DNA from: Euryarchaeota archaeon UBA463
GTDB lineage: Archaea; Thermoplasmatota; Poseidoniia; Poseidoniales; Thalassarchaeaceae
Direction of reading: 5' to 3'
Assembly (NCBI GenBank): GCA_002501805.1
Contig: DAOI01000006.1
Span: 5,690 to 33,580 of the forward strand
DNA length: 27,891 nucleotides
A program made the translations under genes and the position numbers. This document shows, piece by piece, positions 15,186 to 22,888 of the stretch. Every line of letters starts with the position of its first letter. The stretch's first letter is position 1. The notes under the pieces were generated by a model. That model ran no database searches and had not been told where the DNA came from. It saw only the letters and a program-made list of their open reading frames with translations.

Positions 15186-16618
15186 TGAAATTACTTAACT
15201 ATATCAAAGGTAAATTTGAGGAGCCGGAATCAGCAGAATGGATGAATAATCTTTCTCCTTCCACTGGGAACGTTATCGGAAGTGTCCCTCTATCTGGAGA
15301 AAGTGATGTGAAATTGGCGATAGCCGCTGCGAGGGAAGCACTTCCCGAATGGAGTGGGATGGACCCTTCTGGTAGAGCCGCGTGGCTAGACAGGATTGCC
15401 GACTGCCTAGAAGAGAAATTTGAGGAGATTGCTTACTTAGAGAGCTTGGATACTGGCAAGCCCATATCCCTGGCTCGCTCAGTTGATGCGACTAGGTCGG
15501 TCTCAAATTTCAGGTTCTTCTCAAAAATGATTAGAGATATGGAAGATGAAATCTACGAGATGGAAGATGCTACCAACATAGTGAAGCTCAGGGCTGTTGG
15601 AGTTGGTGCACTTATCACTCCATGGAACCTTCCTCTTTACCTACTGTCTTGGAAGGTCGCTCCGGCCATTGGAATGGGGAATACCGTAGTTTGTAAACCC
15701 AGTGAGCTGACCCCACTAACTGCAGATCTTCTGATGAGGGTCATTGATGAGGTCGGGTTGCCTTCAGGAGTGGTGAACCTTGTTCATGGGAATGGAAATT
15801 CAGGATCAATACTCACTGGGAGTCCCGATGTAGATCTTGTCTCATTCACCGGGGGAACATCGACAGGGGCTAAAGTTGCGCAGTCTGCATCCCCTCAATT
15901 CAAGAAGTTGAGTTTGGAGCTGGGCGGCAAGAATGCGAGCATAGTGTTCTCAGACTGTGATCTAGAAGAAACCGTGAAAGGAGTGACTAGGGCGGCATTT
16001 CTCAACCAGGGCCAGGTCTGCTTGTGTGGCTCTAGGATTCTAGTTGAGGACTCGATTTATGATCGGTTCATGGAGATGTTCGTAGAGTCCGTTGAGTCTA
16101 TGGTCATAGGTGACCCAATGGATGATGATACAGAACTAGGTGCGTTGATTTCCAAGCAACACCTGCAAAAAGTCCAGGGTTACGTGTCACTAGCCCTAGA
16201 GGAGGGTGGGCAGATAGTAACTGGAGGGGAGCCATGCTTGCCGAAAGAGTTGGAAGGTGGCAATTGGATGTCTCCCACGGTAATAACTGGTCTTGGAGCT
16301 GAAACAAGATGCTCGACTGAGGAGGTTTTTGGCCCCTTTGTAACTGTACATAGATTCAATTCAGAGCATGAAGCCATAGAAATTGCAAATAATACGAGAT
16401 ACGGTTTGGCTGGTAGCATTTGGACATTGGACTTGGAAAAGGGAAGGAGAGTAGCCGAGAACATCCATTCTGGCATGGTTTGGGTCAATACATGGCTACA
16501 CAGGGATCTTCGTGTACCTTTCGGGGGAGTGAAGGATAGTGGAGTCGGTAGAGAAGGAGGGAAGTGGAGTCTGGGATTCTTCTCAGAGCCGCTAAATGTA
16601 TGCGTCAGGCATGATTGA
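15185..16618 (+). CDS. Aldehyde dehydrogenase, ALDH8 / 2-aminomuconate-semialdehyde dehydrogenase type
   Basis: A 477-aa NAD(P)-dependent aldehyde dehydrogenase. Catalytic residues are N148 (PWNLP), E245 (LELGGKN) and C279 (NQGQVC). Subfamily marks point to the ALDH8A1, aminomuconate or hydroxymuconate semialdehyde dehydrogenase group. These are WNLPLYLLSWKVAPAI, the R104-x5-FRFF stretch, and VNTWLHRDLRVPFGGVKDSG with R440/R443. In that group two Arg residues bind the substrate carboxylate; R104 and one of R440/R443 are at matching places. It would oxidise a semialdehyde acid to a dicarboxylic acid. The start overlaps the upstream stop by one base (TGATG). It is the last gene of the tightly coupled core. 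Substrate assignment to a muconate-like semialdehyde is an inference from motifs, not proof. Confidence 0.88.
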   Translation: MKLLNYIKGKFEEPESAEWMNNLSPSTGNVIGSVPLSGESDVKLAIAAAREALPEWSGMDPSGRAAWLDRIADCLEEKFEEIAYLESLDTGKPISLARSVDATRSVSNFRFFSKMIRDMEDEIYEMEDATNIVKLRAVGVGALITPWNLPLYLLSWKVAPAIGMGNTVVCKPSELTPLTADLLMRVIDEVGLPSGVVNLVHGNGNSGSILTGSPDVDLVSFTGGTSTGAKVAQSASPQFKKLSLELGGKNASIVFSDCDLEETVKGVTRAAFLNQGQVCLCGSRILVEDSIYDRFMEMFVESVESMVIGDPMDDDTELGALISKQHLQKVQGYVSLALEEGGQIVTGGEPCLPKELEGGNWMSPTVITGLGAETRCSTEEVFGPFVTVHRFNSEHEAIEIANNTRYGLAGSIWTLDLEKGRRVAENIHSGMVWVNTWLHRDLRVPFGGVKDSGVGREGGKWSLGFFSEPLNVCVRHD

Positions 16619-16663
16619 TGCGCAACACTGTAAGACAGGCATGTGGTCGGAACATCGATTAGA

Positions 16664-17644
16664 ATGGCGCATATTGGAATCATCGGAGTTGGTTCGTTCG
16701 TCCCACCTCATGAAATGAGTAATGACGATTGGGCGGAAATAGTAGACACTAGTGACGAATGGATAACTACCAAGACTGGGATGAAAAAAAGGAGAATTGC
16801 CGACTCTGATGTGTGCACATCTGACTTGGCCGTAGAGGCCTGTAAGGTTGCATTGGAAAATTCCGGACTGAAAGTATCCGATATCGATTTGATTATCTTA
16901 GCAACATCCTCGCCCGATGTCCCTATGTCCTCAACAGCTGGGATAGTTCAGGATAAGCTAGGTTGCACCGATTGCGTTGCCTTTGACATCAATGCAGTTT
17001 GTGCTGGTTGGGTCCATGCACTTGACATAGGATCTAGATTCGCGGGAACGGAAGGATATGAAAATGTCCTAGTCGTTGGATCAGAGGTCTACTCAAGGAT
17101 ACTGAATTGGGGAGATCGTTCGACTTGCGTATTATTCGGAGACGGTGCGGGGGCTGTGGTACTTTCCAAGGTCCCAGAGGGGAAGGGAATTATTGGATCT
17201 TGGATGATGAGCGACGGTTCTGGATCTAGTGTTATTGAGATTCCTGCAGGAGGGACCAGAATTCCCATTCCTAGTGAAGGATTCAAAGAGGGGATGCAAT
17301 ATTTCCACATGGATGGAAGGGCCGTTTGGGACTTTGCAATCGAAGCCTTTCCTCAAGCTGTTTTATCAGTACTAGAAAGATGCGGAAAAACCATAGATGA
17401 AGTCGATCTCATTATTCCCCATCAAGCTAACATAAACATCATCGAAAAGGGAATGGAGAAACTAGGATTGCCAATGGGGAAGACTTTCACCAATCTCCAC
17501 AAGTATGGAAATACGGCTGGAGCCAGTGTTCCAATTGCCATGCACGAGGCCTTTGAAGAAAAGAGGATAGCAGAAGGAGACTTGGTTGTCACAGTTGCGT
17601 TTGGTGGTGGCTTAGCATGGGGCGCTAATCTAATTCAATTCTAG
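16664..17644 (+). CDS. Beta-ketoacyl-ACP synthase III (FabH-type)
   Basis: A 326-aa thiolase-fold condensing enzyme. The complete FabH triad is present: C113 in DINAVCAGWVHAL, H253 in IIPHQANINII and N283 in YGNTAGASVP. Bacterial FabH condenses acetyl- or acyl-CoA with malonyl-ACP. Relatives acylate or condense other small molecules. Most archaea lack type II fatty acid synthesis, so the gene is probably of bacterial origin; no other fab gene or acyl-carrier protein is in the window. ATG 16664 gives exactly the family length. A GTG at 16643 would add seven residues. It lies 45 bases after the ALDH gene and so may belong to the same operon. Its stop shares the CTAG palindrome with the stop of the convergent giant gene. 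Confidence 0.92.
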   Translation: MAHIGIIGVGSFVPPHEMSNDDWAEIVDTSDEWITTKTGMKKRRIADSDVCTSDLAVEACKVALENSGLKVSDIDLIILATSSPDVPMSSTAGIVQDKLGCTDCVAFDINAVCAGWVHALDIGSRFAGTEGYENVLVVGSEVYSRILNWGDRSTCVLFGDGAGAVVLSKVPEGKGIIGSWMMSDGSGSSVIEIPAGGTRIPIPSEGFKEGMQYFHMDGRAVWDFAIEAFPQAVLSVLERCGKTIDEVDLIIPHQANINIIEKGMEKLGLPMGKTFTNLHKYGNTAGASVPIAMHEAFEEKRIAEGDLVVTVAFGGGLAWGANLIQF

Positions 17645-20600
17645 TTTATAGGGCCCCAAGAACCGGTAGCCTGATTGAAGGATAGAATTGTTCCATCTGG
17701 GTTCTGACAGTACACGTTTCCTGAATCGTCGACCCAAACGAGTTGTCCATTCTCATTCAACTTGGCATCACTAGGAGGCCTGATTGAATCGGTTCTAATC
17801 TCCTCCGAAGTGACAGATGTAGATCCTGGGACTGAGACATTTGAGTAAATTTTAGGCTCATTATTTTCCATTCCAGAATCTCCAGAAAGGGCGAATAATG
17901 ACTCGTCATTTTGCCCCCCTCTTCTAATAATCAGTAACCCTCCAAGTGCGCCAATCACCACTACCGAGACTACTGCAACGAAGATTAGCATGGTTGTTGA
18001 TTCCTCGGCTTCTTGCCTGTCAGGGTCATTAGGGAATGCGTCTCCATTATCCCCCACCCCATCAAGATCAGAGTCCTCCCACTCAAATGGATCTAGAGGG
18101 AAGTCGTCAACGCCGTCCATGAATCCATCATCGTCTGAATCTGGATCGATGGCACTGGTATTCCTCTCATCTTCCTCTACATCGGACGAACCATCATTAT
18201 CGTCATCTGTATCCGAGTTATCCCCTATTCCATCCATGTCGTTGTCATTCCATTCAGTTGAATCGAGAGGGAGAGCATCTTGCAAATCCGGGAATCCGTC
18301 ATTATCATCATCATCATCCTCTTCTAAGTCCTTACAGCCGTCCGAGTCGTTATCCACATCTACTGCGCTAGACCACCCGACTAGGCCCAATGGGCATCTG
18401 TCGATTATATCGTCGATACCATCCCCATCATCATCCAGGTCTACTTCGTCATGGAGCCTGTCTCCATCTGAGTCAGTGAGGCATTCATCCTCTGACGTAG
18501 AAGATTCTTGGAGAGTTATCATATTTTCTGGGCAAGATTCGGCGACTATGCTTCGTACGGATGATACAAACTGATCAAGTGGTGCGGGAGTCTGTTGTGA
18601 CTGGCCCGCTTCAGAGACGAAGAATCCCACATCAGCCTCTAGGCAGGTGGACTGGCCGGGAGACGGCTGATACGTCCCAGGGGCGCATTCTTCTTGTGAC
18701 GCGGATGCCTCAGAAGAGGTGAAGAAACCCGGATCGGCCTCTAGGCAGGTGGACTGGCCGGGAGACGGCTGAAACGTCCCAGATGGACATTTATCCTGCA
18801 TTGCGGAACCCTCAGTGGCGACATAGTATCCTTCTTCTGAGTCCAAGCAAGATGACTGACTTGTTGCGGAAAAATTGGGATTATATGTTCCCTGAGGGCA
18901 GGGCGTCTGAGTAGTGGACATCCCTGTGTCTACGAAGTAGCCGGGTTCAGCATTGATGCAATTTTGCTGGCCTGAATAAGGCTGATACTCCCCTGGCTGA
19001 CATTCTTCTTGGCTATCTTCTCCTGATGATTCGACAAAGTTTCCTGGGTCGGCCTGCAAGCATGATTCTTGGGCACTGTAGGGCTGATACTCCCCTGCGG
19101 GACATGGAGTCTGAGACGATGCTCCGAGTATATCCGAGAAGTTTCCTGGGTCGGCATCCAGACACATAGCAGAGCTGTTTGCCCCTGACACAGGGTTATA
19201 CTTTCCAGTGGGGCAAGGTATCTGTGAAGTTGACGCATTGATATCTGTATAGTAACCGGGACTGGTCTCCATACATTCAGAGAGTCCTGCCTGATTAGCC
19301 CAAAAGCCTGGAATGCAATGAGAAGATTCTGTGGCTCCTTCTGAGTCAACGTAGTAACCGGGTGGCGCGGGAGTACAGGAAGTCTGCCCATACAGAGATT
19401 GGTAGTATCCCGGGGTACAAGGAGTCTGGTAAGAGGAACCATTGTCAGGGACTGCATGCCCCGGATCGGCATCTAAGCAAGACTGTGAGCTATTAGCAGA
19501 TTCTGATGGATTGTATGTTCCGGAGGGGCACGGAGTCTGTACGGTTGAGCCCGACTGTCCCACGTAATATCCCGGGAATGCGTCTATACACTCTGTTGTC
19601 ATGAATGAAGGCTGGAATGTGCCTGGCTGACAAGGGGTCTGCGAAGAAGACGCGTTTGATGGGACGTAGTTGCCCGGAGTCGCCTGCAGACATAATGTCT
19701 GATTCGGAGATGGCTGGTAGAAACCCGGATCGCAAGCTGTCTGTGAAATACTTGCAATTCCGGGCACATAATAGCCCGGAGAGGAGGACAGGCAGGATTG
19801 CTGAGCTGATAATGGCTGGTAGTATCCCGGATCACAGGGGATCTGGGATGTCGAAGTGTAGTTAGGAACAAAGTGCCCTGGAGAGGCATCGATACAGGTT
19901 GTAGAGCCGTTAGAAGGCTGGTATGTCCCGGGCGAGCAGGCAGTTTGATTGGAGGAGCCGGATATCACAACATAGTTCCCGGCAGACGCGACGATGCAAG
20001 TTACCTGTGCGAACGAAGGCTGATAGTTCCCCGGACTGCATTGTGTTTGGGAGGTTGCTCCAGATTGGGGGACGAAGTTTCCAGGCGAAGCTGGAGTCTG
20101 GAAAGAAGAGCCTGTCTGAGAAACATAGTAACCTTGACTGGCCTGAATACAGGAGGTTTGTCCAGATAGAGGCTGGTAAGACCCAGGAGTGCATGTATCC
20201 TCAGAAGTTGCTCCAGTGGAGGAGACGAACCTTCCAGGAGAAGCCGAATCACAAGAACCACTGCCGGTTTTTCCCTGATAAGATCCCGGTCGGCACTGGA
20301 AGAAACCGACTTGTATCTCTGCGTCAATTGGCTCTGATTGGTTACCAACAGTGGAGCCATCGATGGTTGATATCAGTGTTAGTGTAAAGCTATAATTGCC
20401 GGAGCTTGAATTATTGGGAGTAACTGAAACCAGTAATGTCGAAGAATTCGTAAACGAAGTCCCGATTGTAGTCACACTTGCTGTTTGCCCTCCCGAAGTA
20501 GAGTTGTCAGAGGTGGAAATCAGGGATATTGCCATCAAAGAGTCATAGTAGTACAAGCTAACGTTAAAGTCTCCATTGGAATTTGAGTTAGTCAGGTCTA

Positions 20601-22752
20601 CTGAAGCAGCAGTATCTCTTGGAACATATATCGAGAACAAATCCCCAGAGTCATTGGACCATGAGTAGTTTCCGATTTGTCCGCCATAGGTGGCACTCCT
20701 CGACTGAAGTGGAGTGGGCGTAACATCGTCTGCATCTCCATATTGATTGTTCGTATAATTTCCAGCTGGAGATGCGATACATGATGACTGCGCCAGATCA
20801 TTCTGGTAGAATCCGGCATCACAATGCTGCTGACTAGGGGACGCTTCTTGATTGACGAAATAACCACTTGATGACTCATAGCAAAGAGTTTGTCCCTCCT
20901 CTGGCTGATAGTTTCCTATTGTACAACTTTCATGGAATAGTGACCCTTGGAGGGAAAAGTGGCCAGCGGAGGAGTTCTGGCATGACAGACGGCCCCATTG
21001 TCCGTCTGGACATCTTACCCATCTAGCAGGGTTTTCTGGATAATCATCCACTGATGAATTGAACCCATCTCCATCACTGTCGTCACTGATGCTCAAATCC
21101 AGAACGTTTCGTATTCCATCTCCGTCGAGATCCTGCTCGGAGTAACCTACTGATTCTCCGAGAGTAGAATTGTTGAAACTCATGATGTATGGAACAAGGA
21201 TATCAGCGGAGGTCCCATCGAATTCCCCGGCCTGCCCGCCCCAACAAAACAAGGAATAGCTCTGGTTAATTGCACATGTCGATTCGACTCCAGTTACTAA
21301 TGCAATTGCTGGAGACGACATTAGAGCATAAGAGGGGGTGTTCCCATCAGTACCCGAACAACCACTGGAGCTGGAGCTACAGGTTCCATCACCCCACTGC
21401 CCATGAGTATTGACTCCCCAGCAACTAATGGATCCATTGTCCAGCAACGCACACGTATGCCAGTAGGCCCCATCAATATCGGATGCTGTCCTGCCACTGG
21501 GTAACTGAATCTCTGATGATGTTCCTGTCACGGGGCCATCTTGAGTAGAAACCGTGTATGACTTGCCCCAGCAACTGATTGAGCCATTATCGAAAATAGC
21601 ACATACACTGTAACCTGGAGTTACCAACGAGGAAGCCCTCAATCCCGTAGAGTGATTAGCGAGAACCGGCGTGTTCCTACTTGTGGTAGTGCCATCCCCA
21701 AGATTTCCAAAACCATTGAACCCCCAGCACTTGATTTCTCCGTTATCTAGAATTGCACAGGTGAAATCATTTCCGGCGGATACAGAAATAGCAGTCCTGT
21801 TAGTGCCTAAGTCAACTGCAACGGGAGAATTTCTGTTGATGTTTGAGCTATCTCCTAGCTGTCCATGATTATTCCTTCCCCAGCAGTTGAGTGATGCGTC
21901 ATCCAGAATTGCACAATTATGGTGGTTTCCGTTTGAAACGGCCACTGGGGTTCGGGCTCCGAAGTCCACAGTTCCGTTGCTTAGGGAATTAGAGCCGATT
22001 CCGAGTTGGCCGTAGTTATTTGCCCCACTGCATCTAAGAGTCCTGTTGTACAGAATAGCACAATCACCGGCGATTGAGATCACTTCATCGTTAACGACTT
22101 CTGGAGCCCCAGTATTGTTGAAACTTACCGTGCTTCCATTGGATAGGACTAGAGTGGGAGATCCGGCATCCAAATCTAAAACTGAGTGACTGAAGACTGA
22201 ACCCCTATCTGTGCCTGGTTGATTGAAACCAAGATTGTTTACCTGAATTGGGGATGGTGATGATGATGCTTCACTCAGAGTCCATGAGTCTGCTCCCCAT
22301 GAGTCTCCAGAAGTAACACCATTTCCATTGACTAAGTTTACAGCCAGGTAGAATACGACATCTCCAGAACCTGTTGTAGGGGCTGTCCAGTCAACTGACC
22401 ATGCCCTTGAATTGGAGTTAGAGTGAGTTACCTCCCCTGAAGAAATCCGGGCATTCTGACCTGGATTGGAGAATACACCCTGATTAGAGTCTAGATTGAA
22501 TCCCCCGCTAGTGCCGCTCGGCCCTCCAGAAGCGCTTATTGAGAGAGAATATGTTGTGCCTGGAACATATCCTGATGAGGGAGTTCCTGAAAGTGCGGGA
22601 ACAACTGTTGGAGATGTAGAGGAATGGCATGATCCGGCCCCACATCCATCTGTAGAGCCGGTTCTACCGGAGCTGTTCGCGAATGCTGTTTCTGGTACTG
22701 CCATAAGCAAAAGCATCAGAAAGGTTCCCACGATTATTACTCTAGTTTTCAT
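17641..22752 (-). CDS. Giant surface protein: RCC1, GCC2/GCC3-like Cys-rich and TSP3-like Asp-rich repeats
   Basis: A 1703-aa exported protein. In order it has a signal peptide (MKTRVIIVG..AFA), a short N-terminal domain with CGAGSCH (CX4CH), resembling 'choice-of-anchor V'/Reeler-like domains, and five or more RCC1-type repeats of the form CAILDNGSISCWG with paired Cys. A first Asp-rich segment and a few Cys-rich units follow, then a beta-sandwich insert. After these come about 16 units of the pattern C-x-PG-x-YQP-x4-Q-x-x-C. Last are TSP3-like calcium-binding DxDxDG repeats, one membrane helix (about MLIFVAVVSVVVIGALGG) and a ~90-aa cytoplasmic tail. The predicted role is adhesion or a calcium-stiffened stalk on the cell surface; function is not known. 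ATG 22752 is preferred over ATG 22770 because it starts the signal peptide and has GGAG upstream. Confidence 0.88.
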   Translation of the reverse strand: MKTRVIIVGTFLMLLLMAVPETAFANSSGRTGSTDGCGAGSCHSSTSPTVVPALSGTPSSGYVPGTTYSLSISASGGPSGTSGGFNLDSNQGVFSNPGQNARISSGEVTHSNSNSRAWSVDWTAPTTGSGDVVFYLAVNLVNGNGVTSGDSWGADSWTLSEASSSPSPIQVNNLGFNQPGTDRGSVFSHSVLDLDAGSPTLVLSNGSTVSFNNTGAPEVVNDEVISIAGDCAILYNRTLRCSGANNYGQLGIGSNSLSNGTVDFGARTPVAVSNGNHHNCAILDDASLNCWGRNNHGQLGDSSNINRNSPVAVDLGTNRTAISVSAGNDFTCAILDNGEIKCWGFNGFGNLGDGTTTSRNTPVLANHSTGLRASSLVTPGYSVCAIFDNGSISCWGKSYTVSTQDGPVTGTSSEIQLPSGRTASDIDGAYWHTCALLDNGSISCWGVNTHGQWGDGTCSSSSSGCSGTDGNTPSYALMSSPAIALVTGVESTCAINQSYSLFCWGGQAGEFDGTSADILVPYIMSFNNSTLGESVGYSEQDLDGDGIRNVLDLSISDDSDGDGFNSSVDDYPENPARWVRCPDGQWGRLSCQNSSAGHFSLQGSLFHESCTIGNYQPEEGQTLCYESSSGYFVNQEASPSQQHCDAGFYQNDLAQSSCIASPAGNYTNNQYGDADDVTPTPLQSRSATYGGQIGNYSWSNDSGDLFSIYVPRDTAASVDLTNSNSNGDFNVSLYYYDSLMAISLISTSDNSTSGGQTASVTTIGTSFTNSSTLLVSVTPNNSSSGNYSFTLTLISTIDGSTVGNQSEPIDAEIQVGFFQCRPGSYQGKTGSGSCDSASPGRFVSSTGATSEDTCTPGSYQPLSGQTSCIQASQGYYVSQTGSSFQTPASPGNFVPQSGATSQTQCSPGNYQPSFAQVTCIVASAGNYVVISGSSNQTACSPGTYQPSNGSTTCIDASPGHFVPNYTSTSQIPCDPGYYQPLSAQQSCLSSSPGYYVPGIASISQTACDPGFYQPSPNQTLCLQATPGNYVPSNASSSQTPCQPGTFQPSFMTTECIDAFPGYYVGQSGSTVQTPCPSGTYNPSESANSSQSCLDADPGHAVPDNGSSYQTPCTPGYYQSLYGQTSCTPAPPGYYVDSEGATESSHCIPGFWANQAGLSECMETSPGYYTDINASTSQIPCPTGKYNPVSGANSSAMCLDADPGNFSDILGASSQTPCPAGEYQPYSAQESCLQADPGNFVESSGEDSQEECQPGEYQPYSGQQNCINAEPGYFVDTGMSTTQTPCPQGTYNPNFSATSQSSCLDSEEGYYVATEGSAMQDKCPSGTFQPSPGQSTCLEADPGFFTSSEASASQEECAPGTYQPSPGQSTCLEADVGFFVSEAGQSQQTPAPLDQFVSSVRSIVAESCPENMITLQESSTSEDECLTDSDGDRLHDEVDLDDDGDGIDDIIDRCPLGLVGWSSAVDVDNDSDGCKDLEEDDDDDNDGFPDLQDALPLDSTEWNDNDMDGIGDNSDTDDDNDGSSDVEEDERNTSAIDPDSDDDGFMDGVDDFPLDPFEWEDSDLDGVGDNGDAFPNDPDRQEAEESTTMLIFVAVVSVVVIGALGGLLIIRRGGQNDESLFALSGDSGMENNEPKIYSNVSVPGSTSVTSEEIRTDSIRPPSDAKLNENGQLVWVDDSGNVYCQNPDGTILSFNQATGSWGPIN
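18015..18490 (-). repeat. TSP3-like Asp-rich calcium-binding repeats
   Basis: Within the giant protein, this DNA encodes several tandem DxDxDGxxD units, for example DLDDDGDGIDD, DDDDDNDGFPD, DDDNDGSSD and DSDLDGVGDNGD. They match thrombospondin type-3 calcium-binding repeats and lie between the Cys-rich array and the membrane helix, as a probable rigid stalk. Confidence 0.82.
18580..20310 (-). repeat. Array of about 16 Cys-rich GCC2/GCC3-like protein repeats
   Basis: Units of mostly 34 aa (102 bases) with the pattern C-x-PG-x-Y/F-QP-x4-Q-x2-C followed by PGYYV and QT. They resemble GCC2/GCC3 (ephrin-receptor-like) repeats, which fold through disulfides. Two or three diverged units occur earlier in the same protein, near 20760-21000. 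One unit (around 20085) has lost its Cys pair. The DNA repeats have diverged except for a near-identical pair at 18635-18782. Confidence 0.85.
18635..18782. repeat. Near-identical 46-base direct repeat pair inside the Cys-rich array
   Basis: Bases 18635-18680 and 18737-18782 are the same 46 bases with one mismatch (GCTGATACG versus GCTGAAACG), spaced by 102 bases. That spacing equals one 34-aa protein unit. Other units in the array differ strongly at the DNA level, so this pair looks like a recent duplication or gene-conversion event. Confidence 0.85.
21215..22110 (-). repeat. RCC1-type beta-propeller repeats with paired cysteines
   Basis: The encoded segment holds repeated blocks of the form NYGQLG-(D/I)GS, then a P-VA-V strand, then CAILDNGSISCWG. 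The GQLG and WG signatures are those of RCC1/ATS1-type propeller blades. Nearly every blade has a Cys on each side of the NG turn, suggesting one disulfide per blade, as suits an extracellular protein. Confidence 0.8.
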
Positions 22753-22770
22753 TCCACTCTCTCCTACCAT

Positions 22771-22888
22771 AAGTCGTCAATTCCTGTACTGGCTACATCA
22801 AAGAGATTTGTCGGACTGGTCCGATGGCCTCTGTAACAGACAGCATAGCGCTTCTGTTGGTAATATGACTATTCCTACCACACGAGCT
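22771..22888. other. Intergenic region upstream of the giant surface-protein gene
   Basis: These 118 bases separate the radical SAM stop from the giant gene on the minus strand. They hold two short inverted repeats. One is TCGGAC-TG-GTCCGA at 22811-22824. The other pairs TAACAGA with TCTGTTG around a 12-base loop near 22834-22859. No T-run and no tRNA are present. An AT-rich ATATTA near 22860 on the minus strand could be a TATA box giving a leader of about 70-80 bases. The promoter is not certain. Confidence 0.4.

Noticed and set aside
10487..17644. Assigning the cluster as a Rut pyrimidine-degradation or kynurenine operon
   Set aside because: RutB, RutC, RutD and RutE homologues, ring-cleaving dioxygenase, kynureninase and ACMSD are all absent. 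Only the monooxygenase/reductase pair and the ALDH type are similar.
17990..18574. 194-codon Ser-rich plus-strand frame
   Set aside because: It is the complement of the Asp-rich GAT/GAC codons of the TSP3-like repeats, which read as Ser-rich ATC/TCA/TCG strings.
18580..20310. Possible CRISPR array suggested by regularly spaced repeats
   Set aside because: The 102-base period is 34 codons of an open reading frame, the repeats are conserved at protein level, and there are no identical short repeats with unique spacers or cas genes.
19599..20387. Several open frames of 80-154 codons on both strands inside the Cys-rich array
   Set aside because: They arise from the repetitive codon pattern of the giant gene, resemble one another, and have no start signals or domain sense.
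22771..22888. Possible tRNA or small RNA in the gap before the giant gene
   Set aside because: No cloverleaf, T-loop GTTCRA or anticodon arm can be drawn. Only two short hairpins are seen.
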